Of a stretch of 64,000 nucleotides of DNA, positions 31,918-42,984 are shown in pieces. The stretch lies in the NCBI GenBank assembly GCA_944472155.2, contig OX235279.1, positions 139,286,920 through 139,350,919 of the forward strand. The letters run 5' to 3'. The position numbers and the translations under genes are program-made. The DNA is from Trichobilharzia szidati. Its lineage: Eukaryota > Platyhelminthes > Trematoda > Strigeidida > Schistosomatidae. The notes below the pieces were generated by a model. It was not told where the DNA came from. It saw nothing but the letters and a program-made list of their open reading frames with translations, and ran no database searches. The first letter of the stretch is position 1, and each line of letters begins with the position of its first letter.

Positions 31918-33617
31918 CTGTCTGGCTTCTCTAGGGGAGTGTTTATCGAGTGAAGTAGTGAAAGCATGACACAGGGGCTTGTGGTCAGTAAAATAGTGAA
32001 GTGCCGGCCCTGTAGTAAGTAACTGAAATGCTTCACTACAAGATATATGGCCAACAATTCTCTCCCAAAAGTGCTATAACGTGTCTGAGCCGGTTCCAGC
32101 TTCTTAGAAAAGAATGCGAGTGGGGTGACTTCACCTTTCATCTTTTGTTGTAATACTGCCCCTACAGCTACTTGGGAGGCATCTGTGCACAAAATAAGCG
32201 ATGCTTCGGGGTTGATATGAGATGGCATAGTGACTTTGGATAAGGCGTCTTTTGCGTTGCAAAAAGATTCATGGGCTTCAGCTGACCACTGAAACTTTTT
32301 AGGATCATTTTTAAGGAGGTCGGTTAACGGCTGGACGATGGAGGCACACGAAGGAATGAAACGCTGATAGAAATTAAACATCCCCCAAAAACGTCTAACC
32401 TTCTTAAGTGAATCTGGTACGGGGAAGTTTTTGATGGACTCTACCTTTTCCTCCGTAGGCGTAATACCATTCGCAGTTATGTGGTGTCCCAGAAATTGTA
32501 TAGAGGGGACACCGAATATGCACTTTTTGGGGTTAATGACTACTCCATATTGCTCAAATCGTTGAAATAAGATGGTGAGGTGATCAGTATGTTCTTCGGG
32601 CGACGAGCTGGCAATTAAAACGTCATCGGTATATACAAATACAAAGTCCAAACCATGTGTGACCTGATCCATGAACCGTTGGAAGGATCGTGCTGCGTTC
32701 TTTAGGCCAAATGGCATTCGGAGAAATTCGAACAGGCCGAAAGGTGTGATGATGGCCGTTTTTCCGATATCTTCTTGGGCAACTGGTATTTGGTGGTAGG
32801 CCCTGACCAGGTCTAACTTAGAAAAAAATATGGTTTTTCCGTGTAGTGTCAGGGGGAAATCATGAAGATGAGGAATAAGATAACGGTCGGGAACGGTGGC
32901 ATTGTTTAAGTGTCGGTAATCCCCGCACGGCCTCCAATCATGATCAGCCTTAGGCACCATGTGTAAGGGCGAAGAACAAGGGCTATTGGAGGGTCTGATG
33001 ATGCCGAGCTGCATCATGTGTTCAAACTCTGTCTTGGCTGCTGCTTATTTTTCCGGGGGTAATCTACGAGGGCGAGCACGAACTGGTTGACCCGTAGTAA
33101 CTATCTTGTGGGTCACTGTATGAGGGACGTCCTCGACGTTGTACGACGGCTTAAGAATTTTAGGGAAACGATGAAGCAGGGCGGAAAAAGTGCAATCCGC
33201 TGGTCTTTCAATACTGATATTGTAGATAGAATAGTTGGAGATAATTCCGTGAATCTGTAGTTGGGTGTTTTTATCAATCAGCTTTTTATTTTTGACGTCA
33301 ACTAACAGGTTGAAATTAGTTAAGAAATCAGCTCCTAGGATGGCGTGGCCGACGTCGGCTACTATGAAAATCCATGTGAACCGCCGACGCAAACCTAGAT
33401 CCAGTATAAGGGATTGCTCTCCATACGTTGGTATAGTTGTGTGGTTGGCTGCCCGGAGAGACAGTTTTCCTGGTGTCCGTGTAGATCGCCTGGATAGTGA
33501 AGGAGGGATCACGCTAACTTCTGCCCCCGTGTCTACCAGGAACAAAGTGTCTGAAGTTTTATCCTTCACATAAAAGAGGCGACTTGTTTGCTTGCCAGTA
33601 ACAGCTGTCGCCATCAC
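31854..33617 (-). pseudogene. Gypsy protease, reverse transcriptase and RNase H
   Basis: The aspartic protease has FLVDTGAEVSVIP (near 33540) and HAILGADFL. TAA at 33045-33047 follows RRLPPEK, and the frame continues on the other side with the RT. Blocks there are [26 protein letters not shown] (catalytic Asp), [19 protein letters not shown] and the active-site YTDD box (residues about 129-132 of the second frame, near 32630). RNase H shows [16 protein letters not shown] and [16 protein letters not shown] frameshift near 31990 precedes the rest of RNase H. One nonsense codon and one frameshift make it inactive, but it is otherwise well preserved. Confidence 0.85.
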
Positions 33618-34500
33618 TGTCTGGCTGAGGCGTTTCCCTGAGCCTGGTTGGCTTCGCTAAAGCTGCACGGTTTTACACATCTGAGGGCATGACGTCCAAA
33701 CTTCCAGTGATACCAACATATATTATTATTCCGAGAAGGTGTGTGAGAACGCTGTCGTGAGAAGGATCGTCGTCGTAACGGTGACCTTCTTTGTGAACTC
33801 TGTCTCCGGACCTGTCGACCAGACCTATTAGTTTCTAACTTGTCAATCCTTGCCGCTAAGTCTGCAATGGCAGCGAGTATCGGTGTGTCTACCGTGGGTG
33901 TGGCATGAGACGGTGTGGCACTATCAGATGATATGTGACTTATGGTGTTATCAGATAAAACATCCATAATACTATCTGCCATGTCACTTAGTTGGTCTAA
34001 GTCATACGACTTTCCTGAGATGATTAAAATTTGCTGGACATTTCTTGGTAATCGTTGCAGCCACATCTGTTTCAGCACTAACTCGTCTACTTTATGGTGT
34101 CCGATTAACTGACGCATGTGCCTGAGCAGCTGGGATGGTTTACGTGGGCCTAGTTCACAACCTGTGAGCAGTTGTTGGATTCTTTTCTCATCGGACAAAC
34201 TGGTGCGTTATATGAGGAGGGCTTTAAGTTTATCAAATTGGTGTTCCGTCGGGGGATTTTCGATGAAATCTCTGATTTCTGTCAATACTGACGTAGGGAG
34301 TTCTGCCAGCACTGCCCCATATTTGGCTATCTGGGACTTAATCCCCGTGCGTCTAGTAACGGCTCAATTACCGCAAACCAAATCCTTGGTTCTGCGAAAC
34401 CGTATGGAGGTAAACGGATATCCGTGATGGCATTTATTGTGGCATTTGTCTCGCTGTTAGCTGTCTACCCGTTTGATGTACCAGACTGAGGTGACGACAT
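33614..34500 (-). pseudogene. Gypsy gag-like protein
   Basis: The minus strand encodes, from about 34430, IRLPPYGFAEPRIWF, a gag start typical of Mag-like gypsy elements. After frame damage near 34200-34350 it continues as an ORF from 34198 with QLLRHMRQLIGHHKVDE and a basic Arg/Ser-rich region. A CWYHWKFGRHALRCVKPC motif near 33715 is the usual cysteine/histidine cluster. It overlaps the protease frame start by 4 bp. Confidence 0.75.
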
Positions 34501-34640
34501 GATAAATATGGGGGTATTGTTGCAAAATAGGATACAAATATAAACCACACACAAAATCACAATAAATATATAAAACAGCAAAAATGAGAATATGAATATG
34601 CCAAAATAAACCGTGTTCTTATCGGGCTCACCAATTAATT

Positions 34641-35358
34641 TGTAGGGGACTTATGTTAGATTCATATGAACTGTGATCAAGATTTGACCGGATAGTTGCA
34701 AAATAATTGAGCGCTGAGTGAGAAGTAGACATTTATAAAATTATATTTGTAAAATCTCAGCGAAATTGAAATGATTAATTCCAACGTTTCGTTCGACAAT
34801 CTGGTCCGAACTTCTTCAGGGAACGAAACGTTGGAATTAATCATTTCAATTTCGCTGAGATTTTACAAATATAATTTTATAAATGACTTATGTTAGAGTT
34901 CACTAGTATTACAAAATATGAGAAATAAAATTCAAGTCAATGGAATGTTAAGTAACAGTATATTACCAAAAATGCAACGACACGTTATATCAACAAAAGG
35001 GTTACTTGGAAATATAGTTTAAGTCCTCTGCTACAAATTATTTATATAACCCACGGAGACGTTAATTGTTTGGACGGAGTAGGTTGTAGCTGCTGTGTCC
35101 CGGTTGTAGAATTGTCTTCGGTTGAGCGTAGTGGACTTCAACAATAAATCCGAAAGATACAAAACGGTGAAAGTTGGGCTAGTAAGCCGAAGAAACCAAG
35201 GAGAAGACGAAGTCTCCAACAGCAGAGTGTATTTTTCAATCGTACACGGAAGCCAAGTGTATTTCAACAAGAAGCGTTTTAAACAAAAATTATGTACACT
35301 ATGTCTAATTTCTACAAATAACCAAAAAGTGTACAATCACATTGTTACGCACTCCACA
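34641..35358 (-). repeat. Gypsy 5' LTR with foldback insertion
   Basis: It is 718 bp against 481 bp for the left LTR. The extra 237 bp are a 224-bp insertion (34661-34884) plus a duplicated 13-mer. Otherwise the two LTRs match closely. Confidence 0.85.
34661..34884. mobile_element. Foldback insertion in gypsy LTR, 13-bp target duplication
   Basis: The 13-mer gacttatgttaga flanks it at 34648-34660 and 34885-34897. The right part (34734-34884) is a hairpin with arms of about 63 nt (starting atttataaaattatatt) around a loop of about 25 nt. On the minus strand the loop begins CTGAAGA and is followed by CGAACGAAACGTTGG, a spacing like the hammerhead core boxes CUGANGA and GAAA. Ribozyme identity is not established. 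It may be a Penelope-derived or other non-autonomous end. Confidence 0.7.
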
Positions 35359-35364
35359 CTGCCA

Positions 35365-36400
35365 CTTTCCGGTGGAGGATGGGATGCAGTGTGATAACTG
35401 CAACCTATGGTTCCATAAAGTTTGCACTGGCTTATCACCATCAGCCTATAGGAGAAGCAGCAAGCCGTCATCTCCATGGATGTGCAAATTTTGTGCAAAC
35501 CCGTTGGATGTCCTCATCCAAGAGGCCGTAGGACTTCTCATGTCGAAGAAGTTACCAAAAACCTCTGATCCGGCAAAAATGCAACATCTAGTACAGATGT
35601 TATAAACGAGGATTCTGGCCTTAGTCGTAAAACTGGGGAAGAACCACATCCCCTAGCTTCGAAGGAAGCAACAGAGGTGAAGTGTGCCCAGCAGTCTGCA
35701 ATAGCACGTAAAAAGCCCCGAAAACCTAGGAGGGCAAACAGTGCCAACATTGTAAGATAGCAGGGTGATACCACAACGATGAAGCGTTGCGTGTCTGGTG
35801 AACGCACAGCTTCCAACTGCGGCGAGAGTAAAGTGGAACCATCTGATTCCACCTGACTAGTGCCGAAGAGTAGGAAGCTCAAGAATCACAGGAAAGAGAA
35901 AAGTACTGTGGTTAGTGATAAGGTCTCAACGGCCGTAAACACTGATAAGATTAAACCTTCGGACTCAAATTACAGTATAGTAATTTGGAATTTGGAGGAA
36001 TCGAAGAAGGTAGATCCAGCTGCTCGACATGCTGAAGATCTCGAAATAGTTAGCTGCATCATCCGGGAAATACTTCCGGGAAAAACGAATGGTGTTCACA
36101 TAAGGAAAGTCATCAGAATCGGTAAACGAATCGCCGATGCAACGGAAGGTTCCCCACGACTGCTGAAGGTAGTACTGGGGAACGAGATGGAGAAAACTAT
36201 AATTCCCAACAACGCATTCAAGACCAAGAATAAAAAATGAGAATTAGGCCAGACTGGCCTTTGGAAGATAGAATTAGGAGAAGAGAAGCTGTGGCTGAAT
36301 TAAAGGCCCGATTAGAAAAAGGTGAAAAAGACATCAAACTGTTGGGTTTTCGGGTAGTGAGGTCTCGGAAACCTATGTTACCCAGACCTCTGTTCATAAG
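35365..36400 (+). pseudogene. CR1-like ORF1: PHD-like zinc finger and RNA-binding region
   Basis: A PHD-like finger is visible near 35383-35500: CDNCNLWFHKVCTGL, then WMCKFC. PHD fingers occur in ORF1 of CR1 elements. Stops and frame changes break the region near 35605-35850. A second block (35860-36240) includes YSIVIWNLEESKKVD and RLLKVVLGNEMEKT, typical of the RRM-like chaperone part of ORF1. It continues after a frame break with RPDWPLEDR-like and LKARLEKGEKDIKLLGFR-like remnants to about 36360. Confidence 0.65.
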
Positions 36401-36419
36401 TCGAGTGAACACATAGGTC

Positions 36420-39282
36420 TCTGAGTATGCTACACGAACGCTTGTAGTAATAGCTTGTAGGAATAAGCTTCCTGAACTAGGAGTGTTGACTGAGGAACTA
36501 CAGCCGGATGTGATTGCTATCACCGAAACATGGTTGTTAATGGGTATAGACTTAACTCCACTCATACCTGGGTACATCTGCATTAGAGTAGACAGAGTAA
36601 GTAGCCGGAAAGGTGGGGGGGTCGCTCTATACATTCGAGATGACATAGGAATTAGATCGACGTTGTCGGAAGCTCATGACAGTGGCACCTGTGAAGCCGC
36701 AGGTTGTGTCATTAACTTGAACAAAGGCACTGTAACGATAGGGGTTATTTATAGAAGTCCCACCAGCCAAGCTGACAATTTCGTTATAAATCACCTCAGG
36801 ACGTGGAGTAGAAAGAATAGGTGTCTAATAGTAGGTGATTTTAATGCCCCGCATATTAATTGGGAGGAATTAACATCAACTACTTCGTACAATTGTTTCA
36901 ATAGGGAACTAATACTGGCAGTACTTGAATGCGCACTTGTGCAGCATATGGATGCACCAACACGATACCATCCTGAACATGATCCGTCCACTCTAGACTT
37001 GGTGCTAACACACCAGAAGGAGGATGTTGGTAACATTAGGTGCCTGGCGCCGCTAGGCAGTAGTGACCACATAGTTATTACTTTCATGTTCAGGATCCAG
37101 GCCGTCATACATAGGTCAACAGCCGCTCGCCCAAACGTTTGGAAAGCGAATATACCTGCAATCCGAAATGCAGCAACCCTAGCTGACTGGTCTGTTAACA
37201 CACACCAGACTGTCGAGGAGGCTTGGATGGGATTTAGGAATACACTAGAGTGCGTCACTGCACCCTTTGTACCTTGGTCTACGCCTCGAAAATTATCTCA
37301 TAAACCACCTTGGATTAGTAATGAAAGAAGGAGGTTACTAAGAAAACGAAAGAACTTATGGGACCGGTTTGCTGTGACTGGGAGGGATGAGTTTCGGGTA
37401 GAATACCGCAAAGTTCGAAACCTTTGCAAGTATGAGATTGACAAAAGTCGTATAGAGTATGAGAGACAGTTAGTACTGGATTGTGTGCATTATCCAAAAA
37501 GACTGCTCTCGTATATCAAACGTAGGACTAAAACTAGTAGTGGCATACCGTACCTCATTAGCAACACAGGAGAGGCTGCAGAATCAGACGAAACAAAAGC
37601 TGAGGAGCTCTCCGAATATTTCTGTGATGTTTTTTCGTCTAATCGTACCACCCAGGGGTGTAGCGAGGTAACTGGTGTAGCCCCTAAAATGCCCTCAATT
37701 GTGGTAGATGATGCAACGGTTCTGAAACTACTGTCTAAGTTGAAGCCAGATAAATCACCTGGACCAGACGGACTTCACCCTAGATTGCTAAGCTCCCTGG
37801 CGGATATAATATGCATTCCACTTACGGAGATTTTTCAGATGTCTCTGACCGATATCCATGCTGAAAGTTCCACGCTTGTACTGAAAATACGGTGTGGAAA
37901 TCAAGCTGTAAATCCAAAAAAAATAAAAGGCTAGGTTACCCAGAGACTGGAAAGATGCTTTTATAAGCCCCATCTTCAAAGATGGGAATAGACAGTTAGT
38001 ATCTAACTACCGGCCTGTAAGTCTGACCTGCATTATAGCAAAGGTGTTAGAAAAACTCATAAGGGACCAGCTCTTAGCTTATTCGGAAAAACATGGCTTA
38101 CTGGCAGTGGAACAGCACGGATTCCGACCAGGACGATCCTGCTTGACAAACTTACTGTTAGCTAGGGAAGATTGGGTCGAGGCCAGGGATAAAAACCATC
38201 TACTGGACGTTGTATTTATCGATCTTAGTAAAGCATTCGACAAGGTATCCCACTTAGGTCTTCTTAGTAAACTTAAACATTTTGGATTAGACCAACGCTT
38301 ATGCGAGTGGTTTAGTGACTACCTGATGGATAGGAGGCAGAAGGTAAGGGTTAATGGTGTACTATCAGGGTGGAAAGCAGTACTAAGTGAAGTACCTCAG
38401 GGAACGGTACTTGGCCCCCTGCTATTCTTATTATACGTAAATGAAGTGCCAAAAATTCTTACCTCATCTTCCTTACTATTTGCGGACGATATTAAGATAT
38501 GGAAAACCGTAAATAGCAACGATGATAGGTTGGTACTACAAAACGATCTAGACAAATTAACCGAATGGGCTAACCTTTGGAGTCCGGAAATTAATTCCAA
38601 GAAAAGCGCGGTAATGCACCTAGGTCAGAAGTCTTACACGTCGTACTCCATGGGGGACACAGAACTGCCAGATGTTAAGGAACAAAATGACTTAGGAATT
38701 ATTGTTAGCCATGACTTAAAAACAACGGCGAACTGTAATCGAGCCGCAGCTAAGGCTTTTCGAATGCTATGGGCACTTCGAAGATCTTTCAAACGATTAG
38801 ACGAGGGTATGTTCCAAGTACTCTATGCAACATATGTCAGGCCTCATTTAGAGTACTGCATCCAAGCGGCGAGTCCATGCTTCAAAAAGGAGGCACATAC
38901 CCTGGAAAGAGTACAGAGGGTAGGAACAAAATTAGTTAGTGGTATCTCACACCTTCCTTATGATAAGAGGATGGAGCACTTAAATCTCTTCCCATTATCA
39001 TACCGAAGGAGGAGAGGCGACTTAATTTTGGCTTACCGTATATTCGAGGGTGATTTAGGGATTGACCTTTCAAACCTTTTCTCTCCCTCTAGGATACATT
39101 TACGGGGTCACCAGAAGAAGGTGCTCAGACCAAGGTCGAATATAATACGTTTGGAGTTTAGATTCTCTCACAGAGTGGTCAACGACTGGAACTCCTTACC
39201 TGATTCAGTAGTAACAGCTCCATCGGTGAACGCTTTCAAAGAGAAACTGGATCTCTGCAAAGATATATATCGCGAGGATTAA
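36420..39282 (+). pseudogene. CR1-like ORF2: endonuclease and reverse transcriptase, interrupted
   Basis: Endonuclease blocks are IAITETWL (near 36512), RKGGGVALYIRDD (near 36607), IYRSPTS, VGDFNAPHINW (near 36832) and GSSDHIVITF (near 37060). RT blocks are LKPDKSPGPDGLHP (near 37740), then after the insertion LPRDWKDAFISP (near 37935), NYRPVSLT (near 38005), EQHGFRPGRSC, DLSKAFDKVSH, VPQGTVLGPLLFLLY and the active-site FADD box (near 38480). The frame is open before 37846 and after about 37932. The SINE-tail insertion between them brings a stop at 37932-37934 and shifts the frame. Apart from it, ORF2 looks intact. Confidence 0.88.
37848..37930 (+). mobile_element. 5'-truncated SINE tail inside CR1 reverse transcriptase
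   Basis: This stretch (accgatatccatgctgaaag ... ctgtaaatccaaaaaaaa) closely matches the 3' tail of the tRNA-type SINE at 56196-56260. It splits the RT between MSLT and RLPRDW. No clear target duplication is seen. Confidence 0.75.
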
Positions 39283-39330
39283 CATAGGCAACAAGAGCCT
39301 TCTATCCTTATAATCTGAATCTGAATCTAA

Positions 39331-40212
39331 ACTGTATGCAACTGCATTTACATAAAGTGCAATATTACGAATGCTCCTGTTTTTAGAATAAAAAGCATGA
39401 TTATTTGCATTAAGTTTGGTAATGAAGACTGAAATTTCTTCCACGTCAGTGTTATTCAATTGTAGGTGTAGTCTGTGTAGGCCCTTACAGGCCCAGCTAG
39501 CATTTTCTTCGGTCGCACTGCAGAATTTTCGGGGCGAAAAACTTCGGGCGCATTGCAGATCTTGAGTATTTGACCCGAAGTCTGTCCCAAAATGTCTGCA
39601 ATGCACCCTAAGCTTGCCCCAAATAGTCTACAGTGCGCCCTAAGTTACTATTATACACTACAGCCTGGTGCACCGCGCCTACGGTTCCGCATTTAACCCG
39701 CAGTCGACAACTAACACTGCGTCAATTCTATTACGTACACAGGTCGCTTCAATAAACAGCAAGTTAGCAGCAGCTAAACGACTCACGATATAAAAAAACA
39801 GTGGATTTTAATTAGAAATACATTTAACAACATTTTACAAGGAATTTACAATCTTTCGACAAGTCAAATAAGTAAAACATCTTATAAATCAGCCGAAAAA
39901 GTCATCCGTGTGCTTTCAGCGTCCGGGATGTTCTCTTTGTTGGCATCGACGGTCATCTGAAAATGGAAGTTTGACAAAAAAACCTACCAAAGGTGAACGC
40001 CGTCGCTTTCTTATCCTCGACTTCAGTCCGTCTCGACTGTTATGGAACCAACGTTGAATGGCAGTCGTGACAGCTTTCACTGTGCTATGTCGGTCAGCAG
40101 TACCTACTTGGTGTAAACCATTAATAGTTCCTAGAGAAGAAACAATTGAAAAAACAATCACCTACGTATCACAAGGGTACACGTCCTCGTATCCTTGAAT
40201 TGTTTTTTCTGT
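39331..40212. other. Non-coding DNA with degenerate short repeats
   Basis: No gene is recognised. Between about 39480 and 39660 short blocks recur loosely (cactgcag, cgcattgcag, tgcaatgcaccctaag, tacagtgcgccctaag). Confidence 0.45.
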
Positions 40213-40680
40213 TTAGTCCCAGCCCATGAAAAATGTGTGCTGTAGTTGGGCTCCAGCAACACATTCATCATGCGACCAACCGATGTTTGCACATAGACAG
40301 CTATCTGGATCCATAAAGTTTAATCCAATCAGACATATATTAGTAGGATTATCTGTAATTGTCTTTAGAGACTTATCAGGGAATAGTCTCATCAACTTAC
40401 AGTTTGCTGACGATATTGTCCACCTAGACTATGAGAAGTAAACCCTGATGCTGGAAAATATGAAAAGAATACCCGTGTTTGATCATAGGTGTCTGTGTTC
40501 TATCTCATGAGTAAAGCAGTATAATATGGCGAGTGATGTTGAGTTTACGCATAAAGTGTTAGGTGAGGAGAGTAAGTTAGTCTTCAAGGTAGGGAAGCTG
40601 AATAGGTTGAGATGGTTAGAACACGTGATGGCACACCAAGCCATCGCCTTCCTCGAGGGACAATGTTAGCCAGCACATGT
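40213..40680 (+). pseudogene. LINE reverse transcriptase relic
   Basis: It encodes SLINLQFADDIVHLDYEK near 40388-40440, an RT active-site block closely related to the minus-strand fragment at 23735-23935. Further on (near 40600) LNRLRWLEHVM resembles the C-terminal LRWLGHV block seen at 41424-41708. The intervening part is decayed or deleted. Confidence 0.6.
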
Positions 40681-41099
40681 TAAGGTTCCAAATGTGTTTG
40701 GGTCGGTCAAATGAAAAGCTGGTATTGGTTCATAAAATCGTTGACAGTCAGCTAGAAGAACTACTGGAGATATGACTGCAAATCTTTGTTAATGACACAG
40801 ATGCATTCACTCTGTGTAATCTCTCGTATCTTTTCAACTCATGCTTTTCCTTGTCACTATTTATTCTCCCTCAAATTTTCGCACCTTAAACTTCCATTTA
40901 GTTTTATGTCTCAAACTTTGTGTGGTGCATGGAATGTGGTAAACTAAACAGTTGGACTTCTTTGCGAAGTCATACTGAAAGCCAGGCAGAATGACACAGT
41001 CTAGGCAAAGCTAAATGCAAAACATTGAATAATGATCTCAGAAATGTCAACAAATAATAAGTGTATTTCTTAATCTGGTTGTTTGGTAAATGAATAATC

Positions 41100-41225
41100 A
41101 GTCGGTCGGTCGGTCGGTCGGTTTTCGACATAGAACTTTGCACATATGTACGGAGGTTCAAGTCGCCACACTCCATGTAGCACACAAAGGAAGAGAAGAA
41201 AGTAGGAGAAATGCATAATATAGAC
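41100..41225. repeat. (GGTC)n and dispersed repeat related to array spacer
   Basis: A ggtcggtcggtcggtcgg run at 41102-41121 is followed by sequence (cgacatagaactttgcacat ... catgtagcacacaaagg) that aligns in order with 6625-6692 (caatatagaggcttgcacac ... catgtagcgcccaaagg) at perhaps 70-75% by eye. Confidence 0.6.
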
Positions 41226-41423
41226 AGTAAATAGAGGTGTGAGACAAAAGAGTAGTAATAACGAAGAACAAAACACTTTCATTGGAAATCATAAGTCACA
41301 AGGAGTGGATGCATCTGTGCCACTGAGCACGATTTTGAGCCATGTCACCGATTGTCTCCAACCATTGGTTTTTACCGTCCCGAGGACCCCAACCAGGAAG
41401 CTAGTCTACATCTTCCTACGTGG

Positions 41424-41708
41424 CTAGCTTAGACTAACTGTTGTAGATTTCATTGACTGGTGCCATGTTTTCGTTTGATCGCCGCCAGCTCTTTTCCAGC
41501 CTGGCCCTATATCAGCTAACATTGCCCATTGTCGAGGAAGGCGATGACTAGGCATACGTAGCACATGTCCTAACCATCTCAGTCGATGTAATTCCACAGT
41601 CTCGTCTATTGATTTCCCCGCCTTACCTAGCACTGGATACCTTTCAGTAATCTCTTCTTCCACCCGGGACTCGTCTCCTACTTTGCAAGTGTTTTTGTGC
41701 TTTGTCAC
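41424..41708 (-). pseudogene. LINE C-terminal fragment
   Basis: It encodes LHRLRWLGHVLRMPSHRLPR and then DQTKTWHQSMKS, typical of the region after the RT in RTE-like LINEs. The rest of that element is not found next to it. Confidence 0.65.
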
Positions 41709-41789
41709 TTTTGTGCTAAGCTTTCAGTCATTCAGCATATACCGTTGTTGTTGACTCAGGACCTAGATGGCATTAGTCGAGCAAAGTTT

Positions 41790-42840
41790 CGGTCGTGCAA
41801 ACACGAGTCCTGGGCAGTTGATTGGTTGCATTATCAAATACTGTATATTAGGGCAAATCTTCCGCCTCGCTTGCTGAAGCTGGTGTTCCTCAGGGTATTG
41901 TTATCTCTCCTTTTCTTTTTTCTCTCTCGTCTTACATGACTTTCCTCTTTCTAATGAGAGCAACTTCGTCAAATACGCGTCTCACTTCCTGTCATGTTAC
42001 AATGTGACTGCAGCAAACTTAACTGCTCCCTATCGGTAGTCTAAGGTATATGGTCTTACTTTAAATCCCTCTAAATGTCAGGCAGTTATTTCTCCCTACA
42101 CTCATAATCGTGAACTACGAGAACTGTGTCGGTCACAAGATGCTTGTATCAAAGAGGGCACTGTAACAGAAACTAAGTCTAACATGAAATACCTTGGAGT
42201 AGTTCCATTCTCTGGTCTTTCTTGGTCACTCTATATCTTGACGATTTCTAGGAAAACCTTCATTGCAGCTTACCACGTTATGTAGTCAAGACAATCAGGA
42301 ATCATCCAACCTCTATTTTTACAATTTGTTAACTCTTGCATTGGTCTGTACTGCTCCCCCTTATTCTTTCCTGAATTACTCAAAAGCGGCTATGTCGTAT
42401 TGTGCAGGGTATTAAGATTATCATGAGGGCAAGTGGTGTACCATTTAGTCAACTCGTTAATGTATCAGTTGAAAGACATCTAAACTGATACGAGAAATGG
42501 TGTAAATCTATACTGTCTAACCCTCAACATCCCCTCTATTCTCAGCTCTTCCCTTTAATTTCATCTGATGGAACCAGAAGTCAGTATAAAAGATTATATG
42601 ATCGTTCAACCAAGCGTGGGAACTCAGCGATACCACATATAGACAATCAGTGTTGTATGTGGCAGAGGCAACGTAAAGCGTAAGACTTATGAATTACTGT
42701 GTTGTTAGGTAAATAAGTGGCCCTTTTATTATCTACTTTTAATCTACGGTCACACTACCTCAATTAACTGACAATTTTAGTTACCAACCCTATTATTTAC
42801 AATTTTTTCTGGTAAATAAATATGTATGTATATAAATATA
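41790..42840 (+). pseudogene. Decayed copy of the LINE at 51654-54844 (RT end)
   Basis: It aligns in order with 53640-54530: gctggtgttcctcagggtat (RT QG block), ctctaaatgtcaggcag, a stretch matching CSIDGTEIETKSSIKYLG, and near 42570 gaagtcagtataaaa. Many stops, shifts and a damaged YADD (KYASH) mark it as an old relic. Confidence 0.75.
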
Positions 42841-42984
42841 CATATGTGATTTCACTGTCACTACTAATACCAAATATGAAGTGTCCTTAACAATCCTGTA
42901 ATGTAATCTTTACAACTGTTTTGAATACCACTTACAAGTATTATTATAAGTATTGCACTCATTTTCTCAATTTCTTGCATTGTG

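Larger units (their letters stand above)
29596..35358 (-). mobile_element. Ty3/gypsy LTR retrotransposon, complete but frameshifted
   Basis: On the minus strand the order is 5' LTR (35358-34641), gag, protease, RT, RNase H, integrase and 3' LTR (30076-29596). A G-rich polypurine tract (aggggggagccc, near 30088-30077) abuts the 3' LTR, and TGGTGAGCCCGATAAG just inside the 5' LTR (near 34631-34616) is a candidate primer-binding site. The flanks differ (gtagt left, ctgcc right), so no target duplication remains. Left of it is BEL, right of it CR1. Confidence 0.88.
35359..39330 (+). mobile_element. CR1-like LINE with PHD-type ORF1 (5' truncated)
   Basis: It starts directly at the gypsy LTR edge within ORF1. 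ORF1 and ORF2 follow, and the 3' end (near 39310-39330) is the short repeat ctgaatctgaatct, a CR1-like type of tail made of short repeats. A SINE tail interrupts ORF2 at 37848. Confidence 0.85.
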
